Source: Entomobacter blattae | GTDB taxonomy: Bacteria; Pseudomonadota; Alphaproteobacteria; Acetobacterales; Acetobacteraceae | Reading direction: 5' to 3' | NCBI RefSeq assembly: GCF_014672835.1 | Contig: NZ_CP060244.1 | Span: forward strand, 2,411,001-2,475,000 | Length of the DNA stretch: 64,000 nt | Shown here: in pieces, positions 18,496 to 28,505 of the stretch | How positions within the stretch are numbered: the stretch's first letter is position 1 | Layout of the letters: every line of letters starts with the position of its first letter | Program-made: the position numbers and the translations under genes | Notes under the pieces: model-generated | What the model saw: the letters and a program-made list of their open reading frames with translations, nothing else | Told to the model about the DNA's origin: nothing | Databases searched by the model: none

Positions 18496-19314
18496 CTAAT
18501 TCTTTTTAAATGAACGAAGTAAAATCATGCCAAACTCTTCTTCCTGATGAATCTCCAAAACACCACTTCGTGCCATTTCCAAGCTTGCTAGCAGTGTTCC
18601 TGCCATTGCTGCCCGATATTTCTGGCGTTGCGTGGTATCTTGCCTGGTATCTTGGGTGGGCTCGTTGGGTACAAACTCCTCAAGCTTGTGCCAGGTAAGA
18701 ACAGGCTCCTCACCTGCAAAAAACACATGCAGATATTCTAGCGCTTCCTGCACTGTCCAGAAAGAAAGCTGACGGGGTTTATAGGGACGTTTTGCAACTC
18801 GTTTACGCATCACCGAAAGATAGGCTTTTAATAATTGCGGTAGTGAAACAGCCAGACCTGCATAGGCATAAGCCACGTGCTCTTCCGTTGAGCCCGCCAC
18901 AAATACCTCCTGACCCAGCTGCGGGCGATGACCTAACCAGTTTGCCACCTTGCTGATATGGGAATATTCAATGACCTGAGCCTGTAGGAGAGAAGCTGCC
19001 TCTTCCCCTTCAAGCTGCTCCTCCTCGTTAGAGGGTAATAAAAGCCGAGACTTTAGCCAAGCCAACCAGGCGGCCATCACTAGCCAGTCGGCTGCCAGTT
19101 CAAGGCGAATAACCTGCATATTGGCAATAATAGCCAAATATTGTTCAACCATTTGCAAGATGGAAATATGGCGTAAGTCAACCTTTTGCTGGCGGGCAAG
19201 CTCCAGCAAAAGGTCTAAGGGCCCCTCAAACCCTTCCAGCCGTACACAAAACTCAGAAGGGTCTGATGTTTCTTGAGTCTGCAGAACCAATTCAGGAACA
19301 CTCAAGCCGTCCAT
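18496..19314 (-). CDS. scpA: Segregation and condensation protein A
   Basis: The kleisin subunit of the bacterial condensin. The N-terminal domain FCVRLEGFEGPLDLLLELAR followed by QQKVDLRHISI is the SMC-head-binding helical domain of ScpA, and the C-terminal winged helix is visible at AMAGTLLASLEMARSGVLEI. Length 272 is normal. Upstream lies a SPOR-domain gene; in most alphaproteobacteria nagZ lies between the two, but here only 56 bases separate them. Confidence 0.93.
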   Translation of the reverse strand: MDGLSVPELVLQTQETSDPSEFCVRLEGFEGPLDLLLELARQQKVDLRHISILQMVEQYLAIIANMQVIRLELAADWLVMAAWLAWLKSRLLLPSNEEEQLEGEEAASLLQAQVIEYSHISKVANWLGHRPQLGQEVFVAGSTEEHVAYAYAGLAVSLPQLLKAYLSVMRKRVAKRPYKPRQLSFWTVQEALEYLHVFFAGEEPVLTWHKLEEFVPNEPTQDTRQDTTQRQKYRAAMAGTLLASLEMARSGVLEIHQEEEFGMILLRSFKKN

Positions 19315-19370
19315 TTCCCCTCTTCACCCTTGTTCACCCAACAAAGCGCACTTCTATAGCCTATAAAACT

Positions 19371-20528
19371 TTAAAAATTCGCTACCGTACAAAAAGCCCC
19401 TTTAGTGCTTATTTGACGACAAAATTCTGCAGCCTGAGCAGAGGTCAGAAACCCTTTAGTGCGTAGGCGGTAAAAAGTTTTTCCATTACTGGAGATCTTC
19501 TGGATCACAGGAATGCGCCCCTCCATCAGGTCCGGGGCTTTGCTTTTCAGCTGCTCCCATGTTTTTTGGGCTGTCTCTGCGGAATTTAAAGCCCCAAGCT
19601 GCACAGCATATTTGCCTTTATGAACAGGCTTTTCGGCTTTTTCTTCAGCAGAAGCAGCCTGTTTCTTTTCTGCCTCGGAAGAAGAGGTTTTTTCTTTCCC
19701 TTGGGTTTCCTCTTTACTCTGTATTTTTTCCTTACTCTGGGAACTCTCCTCCAAAGAAGACTGTTTGTTCAGAGTGTCACTTTTATGACTAGCCTCTTTT
19801 GGCGTATCTTTTGTGAGAAAGGACTCTTTCTCTTTTGAGTCCGTTTTTTCGGAAATATTTGAAGACTCTTCAGCCCCTTTTTCTGAAGATTGCCCTGGAT
19901 GCCCCGTGTTCTCCTCAGGCTCCTTTTTATCAGATGCGCCTATCTCCTTGCCTTCAGAGGGGGGAATATCTTCCGTAGGAGAATCAGAACCCGTTTTTTT
20001 CTGATCTGCCCCAGTGAGTTTATTATACTGGCTTGAGAGTTGCTCTGGGTGGGGTGTTTCTGGCGGCGGCGCAAGGATAACCTTATCACTACTGGTATCT
20101 CCAATAGCGATCATCCCAGAAGGCTGCATTCCCCCTGGGTTGGCAGGCTTAACCTTCACAGGCATTGCTGGCGGGGCAAAAATAGGAACACCCCCTTTAT
20201 GCCTTACAAAAATAGAACTGACCCCAAAGGCTACAACGACAACGCCCATTACCCCTAACAGACCGTAAATAACCTTGCTGGCTGAAATCCCTTCGGGCAA
20301 GAGATCAGAGAGAAACCCACCCCTGGGCCTACGATCATATTCCACTTCATTCTCTTCATCGTCGTAAGAGATTCCCATACGTTCACGGGAAAAACCCGAA
20401 GATTCTGGGGGAAGATGAAGAGGCCTGCCTTCTCCATTTCCAGAGTAGGGCGGGGGCTCTCTTTCGCCTTCCTCTTTTGAGGGAGGTCTTAAATTAGGAT
20501 CCTGGTAGGGAGAGTTTGAAGGAGCCAT
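19371..20528 (-). CDS. SPOR-domain membrane protein
   Basis: A 385-residue protein expected to bind denuded peptidoglycan at the division septum. It has a hydrophilic Pro-rich N-terminus (residues 1-80), one membrane helix near residues 88-110 (VIYGLLGVMGVVVVAFGVSS), and a long Lys/Glu/Ser-rich periplasmic linker. The C-terminal SPOR domain reads GKYAVQLGALNSAETAQKTW and ends with RTKGFLTSAQAAEFCRQI. It starts 3 bases after the argS stop, so the two are co-transcribed, as is usual in this family of bacteria. Confidence 0.88.
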   Translation of the reverse strand: MAPSNSPYQDPNLRPPSKEEGEREPPPYSGNGEGRPLHLPPESSGFSRERMGISYDDEENEVEYDRRPRGGFLSDLLPEGISASKVIYGLLGVMGVVVVAFGVSSIFVRHKGGVPIFAPPAMPVKVKPANPGGMQPSGMIAIGDTSSDKVILAPPPETPHPEQLSSQYNKLTGADQKKTGSDSPTEDIPPSEGKEIGASDKKEPEENTGHPGQSSEKGAEESSNISEKTDSKEKESFLTKDTPKEASHKSDTLNKQSSLEESSQSKEKIQSKEETQGKEKTSSSEAEKKQAASAEEKAEKPVHKGKYAVQLGALNSAETAQKTWEQLKSKAPDLMEGRIPVIQKISSNGKTFYRLRTKGFLTSAQAAEFCRQISTKGAFCTVANF

Positions 20529-20531
20529 CTG

Positions 20532-22325
20532 TTACATTTCCTCTACTGGGTCAACACCAAGCACAGCAAAGCCAGAGCGCAAAACTATAGCCGTTGCCAT
20601 AACAAGCATGATACGCGGCAAACTCGCTGTATAATCATCGCTCTGAATAAAACGCAACTGGGTATTATCTTTTCCACGGTTCCACAGACCATGGAAAAAC
20701 GCCGCCAAATCCATAAGATAAAAGGCAACACGATGTGGTTCACGGGTTGCAGCGGCCGCCTCTACCAAACGCGGCCACTGGGCAATATGCTTAATCAGGT
20801 TCATTTCTGCCTCATCATTTAAAAGGAGCAGATTGGCTGGAGATGCGTCTTCAACCAAGAGAATATCGGGCCAAACGTCCTGAGCACTCCTGAGAATAGA
20901 ACAACACCTCGCATGGGCATATTGCACATAAAAAACAGGGTTATCACGCGTATGAGCCACCACCTGGTCCAGATCAAAATCCATTTGCGCATCGGCCTTA
21001 CGGGTCAGCATGGTAAAACGCACGGCATCTTTTCCAACTTCATCAATTAAATCGTGTAAAGTTACAAAAGTGCCCGCCCGCTTGGACATTTTAACCGGCT
21101 GGCCATTCCTGACCACACGAACAATCTGGCAAATCACAGCTTCAAAATCAACAGGCTTATCAGCGGGCCTGTCGTGGGAAAGCGCCTTAACAGCTGCCCG
21201 CATACGGGCAACATACCCACCATGGTCAGCGCCAAGCACATCAATAACGATATCAGCCCCTTGCTGGATCTTGGTATTATGGTAACCAATATCATTGGCA
21301 AAATATGTATTAGAACCATCTGCCTTGCGTAAGGCCCGGTCAACATCATCCCCAAACTGGGTAGCTTTAAACAAGAGCTGGGGGCGCTCTTCCCATTCCT
21401 CAAGCTGTTTACCTTTGGGCGGCGGCAATATTCCTGTATACAGCAAGCCTTTGGCCTGGAGCTTGTTAATGGCAATCTCCACCGCACCACCAGCAAGAAC
21501 AGCTGCTTCACTTGTAAAAACCTCATGGTAAACACCAAGGCTTGAGAGGTCCTGGCGAATACGGGCCATCATATAATCCAAGGCCATTTCCTTAACAGGG
21601 GCAAACCATAGATCGACCGGAGCTATCTTGCCTTCTGGAGCAAGGCTTTGATCATATTTCTGTTTAAGGGCCTCTCCTACCTCAATAAGATAGTCCCCCT
21701 TATATTGAAGCCCGCCAGGAACATCTTTTTCGAATACCTCATCAGAAATAGAAAGACCAATGGCCTGAAGATAACGCCAATAAGCAGCCCAGGCCAAAGC
21801 GTTTACCTGAGTTCCAGCATCGTTAATGTAATATTCCTTGGTGACCTTATAACCAGCCTTATGCAGAATATTTGCCAAAACATCACCTACCACTGCCCCC
21901 CGACAATGGCCTACATGCATTGGCCCGGTTGGATTAGCTGAAACATATTCAACATTCACTACAAGGTTTTTAGGAGTTTCTGCATGGCCAAATTGCTCTT
22001 TTCTGGCCAAAATTGTGGGAATAAGTTGCAGAAAAACAGAAGCTTCAAGGGTTATATTCACAAAACCTGGCCCGGCTACTTCTGCGCTTTTGATTGCTGG
22101 AACCGAGCACAGGCCTGCTGCCAATTCACCAGCAATTTCTTGAGGCTTACGACCAGCTGCTTTTGCTGCCACCATGGCGGCATTGGTAGCCATATCCCCA
22201 TGGGCGAGTTCTCGTGTTGGCACGAGCTCTACCCTTTTAAGGATATTTTCAGGCAGATCGGGTATAATTTTTTTTAACACGTCAAGAACGTGTTCATGAA
22301 AACTGGCATAGATATTTTCTGACAT
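20532..22325 (-). CDS. argS: Arginyl-tRNA synthetase
   Basis: Charges tRNA-Arg. The 597-residue class I synthetase has an Arg-tRNA-synthetase N-terminal domain (residues 1-100), the HIGH-type motif NPTGPMHVGHCRGAVVGD, the KMSKS-type sequence VKMSKRAGTFVTLHDL, and the C-terminal anticodon-binding domain ending LRSGFAVLGVDPVEEM. The position between dgt and the SPOR gene is the conserved alphaproteobacterial order. Confidence 0.96.
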   Translation of the reverse strand: MSENIYASFHEHVLDVLKKIIPDLPENILKRVELVPTRELAHGDMATNAAMVAAKAAGRKPQEIAGELAAGLCSVPAIKSAEVAGPGFVNITLEASVFLQLIPTILARKEQFGHAETPKNLVVNVEYVSANPTGPMHVGHCRGAVVGDVLANILHKAGYKVTKEYYINDAGTQVNALAWAAYWRYLQAIGLSISDEVFEKDVPGGLQYKGDYLIEVGEALKQKYDQSLAPEGKIAPVDLWFAPVKEMALDYMMARIRQDLSSLGVYHEVFTSEAAVLAGGAVEIAINKLQAKGLLYTGILPPPKGKQLEEWEERPQLLFKATQFGDDVDRALRKADGSNTYFANDIGYHNTKIQQGADIVIDVLGADHGGYVARMRAAVKALSHDRPADKPVDFEAVICQIVRVVRNGQPVKMSKRAGTFVTLHDLIDEVGKDAVRFTMLTRKADAQMDFDLDQVVAHTRDNPVFYVQYAHARCCSILRSAQDVWPDILLVEDASPANLLLLNDEAEMNLIKHIAQWPRLVEAAAATREPHRVAFYLMDLAAFFHGLWNRGKDNTQLRFIQSDDYTASLPRIMLVMATAIVLRSGFAVLGVDPVEEM

Positions 22326-22497
22326 AACCGCTATTTTTCTTTTATCCTAAAACCCGACAACCCTAAAAGTCGCTATCTAAAAAAAAAGGTAAACCCCTTC
22401 TCAACAGACCCTTTGGAGAGAAGAAAACCCAAAAGACCAGACTGCCCTTTTACACTTTTCTACCCAACCATTCCAGTAGCCCATTCTTGGGAAAGAG

Positions 22498-23685
22498 CTA
22501 GGCTATTACGGTCATATCTGTCAACCGACGATGTTCATCCATGGCTGAGCGATCACTCATGCTGGCGATATAATCAGCAACCACACGGCAAACGCCATTC
22601 CTGCCCATAAGGGCATTGGCAGCCTTGGCCCGTTCGTTCCATCCATCGGGGAGAAGATTGGGATCAGAGGAGAGCACTTCAAACAGTTCATAAATAATCT
22701 TTTTGGCCTTTGCTGTCATACGCATTACCCGCCAATGCCTATACATACGGGCTTTTAAAAACTGGCGAATCAAACGGCTAGCCCTGGCAATAGGATCACT
22801 AAAGCCAACAACAGGCTTTTGCGCTGTTCGGACATCTTCCACCGAGCGGATATTCCACTCTTCAATATTTCTTTTCGTCTGCTCGGTCAGATCAAGCACA
22901 AGGATATTAATGACACGCCGGATCATTTCATGACGTATTCGCTGGTCGGTATCATAACGGCTAAGATCAGGCGTCCTCTGCTGCTTTAAAAGATCAATAA
23001 CCTCTCCATAGACATCGCCTATAAGGGGCAGGGTTTGCATATCCTTAAAGCTCAATAGACCAGCACGCAGCCCATCATCAATATCATGACAATGATAGGC
23101 AATATCATCTGCAATAGAGGCAATCTGGGCCTCTAATGAGGCATAGGATTGCAAAAGCAAGTGATAACGCTGATCGATCTCCTGAATATAGAGGTTTGGT
23201 TTCTTTATGGGGCCATTATGTTTGACAAGCCCTTCAAGGGATTCCCAGGTGAGGTTTAACCCATCGAAAAAAATATAGCGCCGCTCAAGCTTGGTAACCA
23301 ACCGAAGAGATTGTGTGTTGTGGTCAAAGCTGCCCCACATTTTCATAGCCTCTCGCAAGGCTTCCTCGCCGGCATGCCCAAAGGGAGGATGGCCTAAATC
23401 GTGAGCAAGGGCTATGGTTTCAGTCAGATCCTGGTTAAGGCCCAGATAACGGGCCACCGAACGCGCAATCTGGGCCACTTCAAGAGAATGGGTTAGCCGT
23501 GTTCTAAAAAAATCCCCTTCATGATTAATAAAAACCTGCGTTTTATACTGAAGAGTACGAAAGCCAGAAGAATGAATAACCCTATCCCTATCACGCTGCC
23601 ATAAAGAACGGGCTGCACTTTCCTCTTCTGGGTAAAGGCGCCCCTTACTACTAGCCTTTTTAGATGCATAAGGCGCTTCGGCCAT
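22498..23685 (-). CDS. dgt: Deoxyguanosinetriphosphate triphosphohydrolase-like protein
   Basis: An HD-superfamily dNTPase expected to cleave dGTP (or other dNTPs) to the nucleoside plus triphosphate. The HD metal site is visible as RTRLTHSLEVAQIARS and LAHDLGHPPFGHAGEEAL, with a later ADDIAYHCHDIDDGL containing the third aspartate. Length 395 matches the shorter, type 2 branch of the family. It starts divergently from erpA, 141 bases away, and is followed leftward by argS. Confidence 0.92.
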   Translation of the reverse strand: MAEAPYASKKASSKGRLYPEEESAARSLWQRDRDRVIHSSGFRTLQYKTQVFINHEGDFFRTRLTHSLEVAQIARSVARYLGLNQDLTETIALAHDLGHPPFGHAGEEALREAMKMWGSFDHNTQSLRLVTKLERRYIFFDGLNLTWESLEGLVKHNGPIKKPNLYIQEIDQRYHLLLQSYASLEAQIASIADDIAYHCHDIDDGLRAGLLSFKDMQTLPLIGDVYGEVIDLLKQQRTPDLSRYDTDQRIRHEMIRRVINILVLDLTEQTKRNIEEWNIRSVEDVRTAQKPVVGFSDPIARASRLIRQFLKARMYRHWRVMRMTAKAKKIIYELFEVLSSDPNLLPDGWNERAKAANALMGRNGVCRVVADYIASMSDRSAMDEHRRLTDMTVIA

Positions 23686-23826
23686 ATTTTACTTTACCTG
23701 TTCTTTAAAATTTCTGTTAAGAGTAATATATACACCTATATCCCTTGAAAATGAAAAAATTAAGGGCTTTATTTTGACAAATAACTTCTATCCTTTATGT
23801 TCCCCCCACAAAAGAGGATCCCTATT

Positions 23827-24165
23827 GTGAATTTTTCAGTGACAGAAAAAGCCGCCTTACGAATTGAGCAGATTATCTCTGGCAAAAAAGCTGAGACGGA
23901 AAACGTTCCTTTTCTTCGGGTAGAGGTTCTTTCTGGGGGCTGTAATGGTTTTCAATACACTTTTAAGATAGATTCTACCCTTCATGAAGAAGATATTACC
24001 ATTCAAGCGGGCAATTTTCTCGTTGTGACGGATCCTACCAGCATGACCTTTCTTGAGGGCGCTGAATTGGATTTTTCTGACAAACTCATGGGAGCCCATT
24101 TCTCTATCCGAAATCCGAATGCGTCCTCTTCCTGTGGGTGTGGAAGCAGTTTTTCAGTCGATTAG
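23827..24165 (+). CDS. erpA: Iron-sulfur cluster insertion protein, ErpA/IscA family
   Basis: An A-type carrier that passes Fe-S clusters to apo-enzymes. The three ligand cysteines are visible: one in VLSGGCNGFQYTF and two in SSCGCGSSF at the C-terminus. The open frame reaches back to 23797, but AAGAGGA (23812-23818) lies 8 bases before a GTG at 23827, giving NFSVTEKAALRIEQII as the natural N-terminus, so 23827 is preferred. It lies divergent from dgt, a common alphaproteobacterial pairing. Confidence 0.92.
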   Translation: MNFSVTEKAALRIEQIISGKKAETENVPFLRVEVLSGGCNGFQYTFKIDSTLHEEDITIQAGNFLVVTDPTSMTFLEGAELDFSDKLMGAHFSIRNPNASSSCGCGSSFSVD

Positions 24166-24324
24166 ACCTTTTCTAAAAAGAGCTTCTCTCTTTTGTTCCT
24201 TTAAATATCATCCTCAAAAAACAAATCTTAATGAGACGCGGGGAGAGAGGTTCCATTCTGGTGCATAGCCATAGCCTGTGGTAAGATGTGGCTCCTTTTG
24301 GCTACCCTAATTTTGGAACTGACC

Positions 24325-25131
24325 ATGAAAATTGCCACATGGAATGTTAATTCCATACGTCAACGTATAACCCGAGTAGAAGAATGGCTTAAGGACAAAA
24401 AGCCAGATATCCTCTTAATGCAGGAAATTAAATGTGAAACCCATCTGTTTCCCGATTCTGTTTTCGAATCCCTTGGGTATCAGTGCTACGTTTTAGGGCA
24501 AAAATCTTATAATGGTGTGGCTATCATCAGCCGCCTGCCTGCTCAGGCCAGCCTTTATGATCTTCCTCACTGGGAGAACCCTCACCAACAAACCCGTTAT
24601 ATAGAAATCACCCTTAAAGATTTTTCTTGCGGCCCCTTCAAGAACTTTCCCCTTAAAATAGGCAATCTCTATGCCCCAAATGGGAATTCTGGTGGTGAGG
24701 AAGGGTTAACCCACAAACTCTCTTTCTTTGAAAGCCTGTATCAATATACAAAGAGCCTCATGAATAAAAATGGCCATTTCCTCTTTGCTGGCGATTATAA
24801 TATTTGCCCCACACCCTTGGACTATGCCCCTCAAGCCCTTTCAGAAAACGATGCCTTAAGACATCCCCTGGTGCAAGAGGCTTATAAAAAGCTTATTTGG
24901 TCTGGCTTAACCGACATTCTAAGAGCCCAGCACCCTTCTGAGCGGATTTATACATTTTGGGATTATCAAAAGCTTTCATGGGAACGAAATATAGGAATGC
25001 GCATTGATCATTTCCTTCTCTCTCCTACTCTGGCTGAAAATACCTTGTTCTCTTGGATCAATAAAGAGGAACGTGAGAAAGAAAAACCCTCCGACCATGT
25101 CCCGGTTATGTTAGAAATTCAAGAAAGTTGA
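24325..25131 (+). CDS. xthA: Exodeoxyribonuclease III
   Basis: An AP endonuclease and 3' exonuclease of base-excision repair. The endonuclease/exonuclease/phosphatase fold is shown by MKIATWNVNSIRQR, the catalytic Glu in LMQEIKCE, the core FLFAGDYNICPTPLDY and the C-terminal PSDHVPVMLE. The frame opens at 24286, but the family N-terminus begins at the ATG at 24325, preceded by GGAAC. It is monocistronic downstream of erpA. Confidence 0.93.
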   Translation: MKIATWNVNSIRQRITRVEEWLKDKKPDILLMQEIKCETHLFPDSVFESLGYQCYVLGQKSYNGVAIISRLPAQASLYDLPHWENPHQQTRYIEITLKDFSCGPFKNFPLKIGNLYAPNGNSGGEEGLTHKLSFFESLYQYTKSLMNKNGHFLFAGDYNICPTPLDYAPQALSENDALRHPLVQEAYKKLIWSGLTDILRAQHPSERIYTFWDYQKLSWERNIGMRIDHFLLSPTLAENTLFSWINKEEREKEKPSDHVPVMLEIQES

Positions 25132-25950
25132 AAAGGCCATTTCCTCTTTGACTTTCCCTCTGCCCTTACCCACCCCATCCCGTAAACCAACATTTCCTCA
25201 ATGCTCATAAGCTTTAAATTTCCGTAGGCACCCTTTAACAAATCATAAGGGTATTTTGCTTAAAAAAGCCTCCTCTTTGCCCTCCCAAAAATAAGTATCT
25301 GGGTTTTCTGTAGGGCCTTTCTTGAAGAAAGGCTAAACCAAGCCCTAACAAAAGTGCAACCATTGCCATTGGCTTCTTACGCTTGTGTTTTGCTAGCACC
25401 CTGTTTACGAGAACCCTGATAGCCTTTGGAGGAAAGAGAGTGCCTTTTCTGCCCGATTGAAAACGCCCAATTGAAAATGAATAACCAAGCTGCCTTCCCC
25501 TAAATGCCTGGAGGCTTTAGCGGCTATTCCTGCCTCATTCCATCATCCAGAGCCCATCCCTGAACACTAAAGGATATTGCCTTACCCCTCTGGATATATC
25601 CTAACGGGCAAAAGCTCTCTTTCTGCCTTACTTTTATCTTTTTGGCACTTTTAATTGGTAATTTTAAATTCTTTTCGATAGGTATGTTTTTATAATAATA
25701 ACGATTTTATACCCTATAAAATTCTAATATTTTAAATGATTTTTTTAATATTTTCTTAGTATTTATGAAAAACAGATTTTTACCCCTTAAAGGCCTCATA
25801 ACATTTACAATTGAGAATAAAATGAATGGCGTCTTGTTCATATTCCCACAGTTTTTTATTTAATTTTTTTATCTATACTTTCCCTCTTTACAGATATGAA
25901 ATAACTGGAAATTATGGCATATCCCTTTTCGAAAATAGGACCTCAGTTTT
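25132..25950. other. 819-base stretch without an intact gene
   Basis: Between xthA and the CBS-domain gene no frame of convincing length or composition exists on either strand. Bases 25370-25620 have the base composition of coding DNA (short frames such as LEALAAIPASFHHPEPIP) and may be a decayed gene that I cannot identify. Bases 25630-25940 are very AT-rich and presumably hold the promoter of the CBS gene. Confidence 0.5.
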
Positions 25951-26412
25951 ATGTCTACAACACTCGCTCGCGACGTTATGACCCCCAATGTGCAATATGT
26001 TCATCCCTTTGACAATGTCTCCCAAATTGCCAAAGTTATGGTAAAAGCTGGTATTAGTGCTGTGCCAGTATGTGATAATGGCCACATTGTTGGGATTATC
26101 AGTGAAGGGGATTTAATGGCACCTTTTACCGAAAAAAGAAAATTGCAACGCGATTGGTGGCTTTCAATTCTGGCGGAAGGAACAACCCTTGCGAAGGATT
26201 TTCTAGAATATATCGACGCCTACAATCTCACCGCCCAAGACCTTATGAAAAAAGATGTTATCGTAGGACGAGCTGATATGACCTTGGCACAAATTGCCCA
26301 ACTTCTCCAAGAACATCACATTAAGCGGGTTCCCATTGTTGAAAACGGCCTTATGGTGGGGATTGTTAGCCGTGCTGATCTCATCCGCTCCTATGCTCAC
26401 GGCCATTCATAA
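25951..26412 (+). CDS. CBS-domain pair protein
   Basis: A 153-residue protein made of two CBS domains (residues about 8-60 and 88-150): ARDVMTPNVQYVHPFDNVSQ with GIISEGDLM, and DLMKKDVIVGRADMTLAQIA with GIVSRADLIRSYA. Such stand-alone pairs bind adenine nucleotides and act as regulatory modules; the partner is unknown. The gene is preceded by a long AT-rich leader and is monocistronic. Confidence 0.85.
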   Translation: MSTTLARDVMTPNVQYVHPFDNVSQIAKVMVKAGISAVPVCDNGHIVGIISEGDLMAPFTEKRKLQRDWWLSILAEGTTLAKDFLEYIDAYNLTAQDLMKKDVIVGRADMTLAQIAQLLQEHHIKRVPIVENGLMVGIVSRADLIRSYAHGHS

Positions 26413-26649
26413 CATGATTTAATAACGTTCTCATTTTACAATATTCTCCAATCGCCATTGAAAACAACCCGTTATACAAGGAAACTATTGATCCTTTTTA
26501 ACGGGCTTGCCTTTTTTCTCTCGTTCTTTATTTTTTAACAGAAAGCATAAGCATTGAAGAACGGTATAATGATAAGATGAGCCTACACTAAAAAATTGAA
26601 AAACCTCTACATCTGTAAAAACGGTATTATTTTACCAAAAAATTTAGAC

Positions 26650-26964
26650 CTATAAAAGGATTTCCTTCAGAAAGGAATAAAATTTCTGAATAGTTTCCTC
26701 ATCTCTTTTATAATATGTCCATGGGCCAATACGTTGAGAGGTCACAAGACCTGCTCGTTGAAGATTAGCCAGATAAAGCGAAACCGTTGATTGAGAAAGC
26801 CCAGCTCTTTCCTGAATACAGCTGACACACACACCAATCTTTTCTGGATCCACCTTGTGGTCTTTAAGCTCAAAATGCTCATAAGGAGTCTTCAGCCAAT
26901 GAAGGATTTCCATGCGAACAGGATTATTAAGTGCTTTAAATATTTCTTTTGCCTGTTTTTCCAT
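26650..26964 (-). CDS. ArsR-family transcriptional regulator
   Basis: A small winged-helix repressor. The DNA-binding helices are visible in IFKALNNPVRMEILHWL and AGLSQSTVSLYLANLQRAGLV. A CVSC motif just before the recognition helix could bind metal or sense redox state or electrophiles. A GAAGG 9 bases before the ATG at 26964 favours that start over the GTG at 26979. It lies downstream of an Old Yellow Enzyme gene on the same strand, a pairing in which such regulators often control the ene-reductase in response to reactive electrophiles. Confidence 0.85.
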   Translation of the reverse strand: MEKQAKEIFKALNNPVRMEILHWLKTPYEHFELKDHKVDPEKIGVCVSCIQERAGLSQSTVSLYLANLQRAGLVTSQRIGPWTYYKRDEETIQKFYSFLKEILL

Positions 26965-27095
26965 AAGCTTGACCTTCACCCATTATACCTGCCCTTTAAC
27001 ATACAATGAAAAAGAAATATAGCTTCAGAAAAGAGTACTCATTCAACCGTTATTATGAATAGCCTCTCTCCTTCTATTGACAAGATCTCCTCTCT

Positions 27096-27129
27096 TTTAT
27101 TCCCCTCTTTTGAAAAAGAGGGGAATAAA
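27096..27129. terminator. Hairpin between the Old Yellow Enzyme gene and the ArsR gene
   Basis: A 15-bp perfect inverted repeat: TTTATTCCCCTCTTT at 27096-27110 and its complement at 27115-27129, with a 4-base loop. It lies 29 bases past the stop of the leftward ene-reductase gene. There is no long U tract, so it may give partial termination before arsR. Confidence 0.6.
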
Positions 27130-27158
27130 GGCCCTTAAGAAAGCTATTTTTCCTGAGC

Positions 27159-28304
27159 TCATTCCTTATAAATAGGGTAGTCAATATATCCCTTTTCATG
27201 GCCAAAATATTTTGTATCATCATCAATCTTATTATAAGGATAGCCATGCTCAATACGGGAAACCAGGTCAGGGTTAGCAATAAAAAGGCGACCAAACCCC
27301 ACCATATCCACCAACCCGCTCCCTACGGCCTTTGCGGCTTTCTCCGCCGTATAGCGTCCAGCACACAAGACTTTCCCCGTAAACACTTTTCTGATCCCCT
27401 CTCTAAAGGAAACGGGAAGCTCTTCAGCATCATCCCAATCGGCTTCTGCAAGGGAAACATAGGCAATGCCTAATTTTTGCAAGGCAGCAATGGCGGTTAC
27501 ATAAAATTCATGGGGATTCTTTTCAACAAAACCCAAATAGGCTCGTGGTTGGTTTGTGGTCGTAAATAATGGTGAGAACCTTACCCCTACCTTGTCCTTT
27601 CCCAATACATCAACAAGCTGTTCGACGACTTCGATCATAAAACGCAGCCTGTTTTGCACGCTTCCGCCATACTGGTCTGTTCTTTGGTTGGTATGTTCCG
27701 AGAGAAACTGATTAACCAGATACCCGTTCGCAGCGTGTAACTCTACCCCATCAAAACCGGCTTCTTTTGCATTCAGAGCAGCCTGCCGATAAAGCCCAAC
27801 GAGCTCTTCTACCTCTTGTGTTGATAAGGCCCTAGGCATAGAAGGCGTTGCCAGAACAATGTTGCCCTCAGGAGAAAGAACGGAGGTTTTAACATTATTC
27901 GCCTGGAGGGCTGAAGGGGTAATTGGGGGTAACCCACCGGGTTGAAGAGAAGTATGAGAGACCCTGCCCACATGCCATAATTGGGCAAAAATAACCCCTT
28001 TATGTTGATGAACCGCCTTAACAACTTTTTTCCATCCTTCGACCTGTTCAGGTGTATAAAGACCAGGAGTGGCCACAAACCCCCTGCCCCGTGGCTCTAT
28101 CACAATCCCTTCTGTGACCATAAGACCTGCTTGCGTGCGTTGGGCGTAATAGGTGGCCATCATCTCGTTGGGAATGTCTCCCGGCTGCGTACTCCGCGAA
28201 CGGGTAAGTGCAGGAAGAAAGATACGGTTCTTTAGCACTTGAGACCCAAGCTTTACGGGTTGGAATAAGAGATCCAGAGTGGTTTTTTCAGGAGAGTTCA
28301 GCAT
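27159..28304 (-). CDS. Old Yellow Enzyme family alkene reductase
   Basis: An FMN-dependent, NAD(P)H-using reductase of activated double bonds, close to N-ethylmaleimide reductase NemA. The beta/alpha barrel carries the substrate-binding pair His/Asn in FDGVELHAANGYLVNQFLSE followed by HTNQRTDQYGGS, and the FMN-phosphate site VGFGRLFIANPDLV. A GAGGA close upstream of the ATG at 28304 (MLNSPEK) makes this start better than the TTG at 28316. It likely detoxifies electrophiles and is probably controlled by the downstream ArsR protein. Confidence 0.92.
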   Translation of the reverse strand: MLNSPEKTTLDLLFQPVKLGSQVLKNRIFLPALTRSRSTQPGDIPNEMMATYYAQRTQAGLMVTEGIVIEPRGRGFVATPGLYTPEQVEGWKKVVKAVHQHKGVIFAQLWHVGRVSHTSLQPGGLPPITPSALQANNVKTSVLSPEGNIVLATPSMPRALSTQEVEELVGLYRQAALNAKEAGFDGVELHAANGYLVNQFLSEHTNQRTDQYGGSVQNRLRFMIEVVEQLVDVLGKDKVGVRFSPLFTTTNQPRAYLGFVEKNPHEFYVTAIAALQKLGIAYVSLAEADWDDAEELPVSFREGIRKVFTGKVLCAGRYTAEKAAKAVGSGLVDMVGFGRLFIANPDLVSRIEHGYPYNKIDDDTKYFGHEKGYIDYPIYKE

Positions 28305-28505
28305 AAAATTCCTCAATAAAATATTTGTCTAACAGTCATTTATAATCTTTATATAGATAGATATTTATATATTTCAATATATAAATTAAATTGATTTTCC
28401 TTCAAACTCACCTCACAAGAATATTTGAATAATGAAAAATCTCATATTAAGGTAAACTCATTGATTATAAGAATGATATACCCTTTTTTAGGACATGGAC
28501 TTAAT

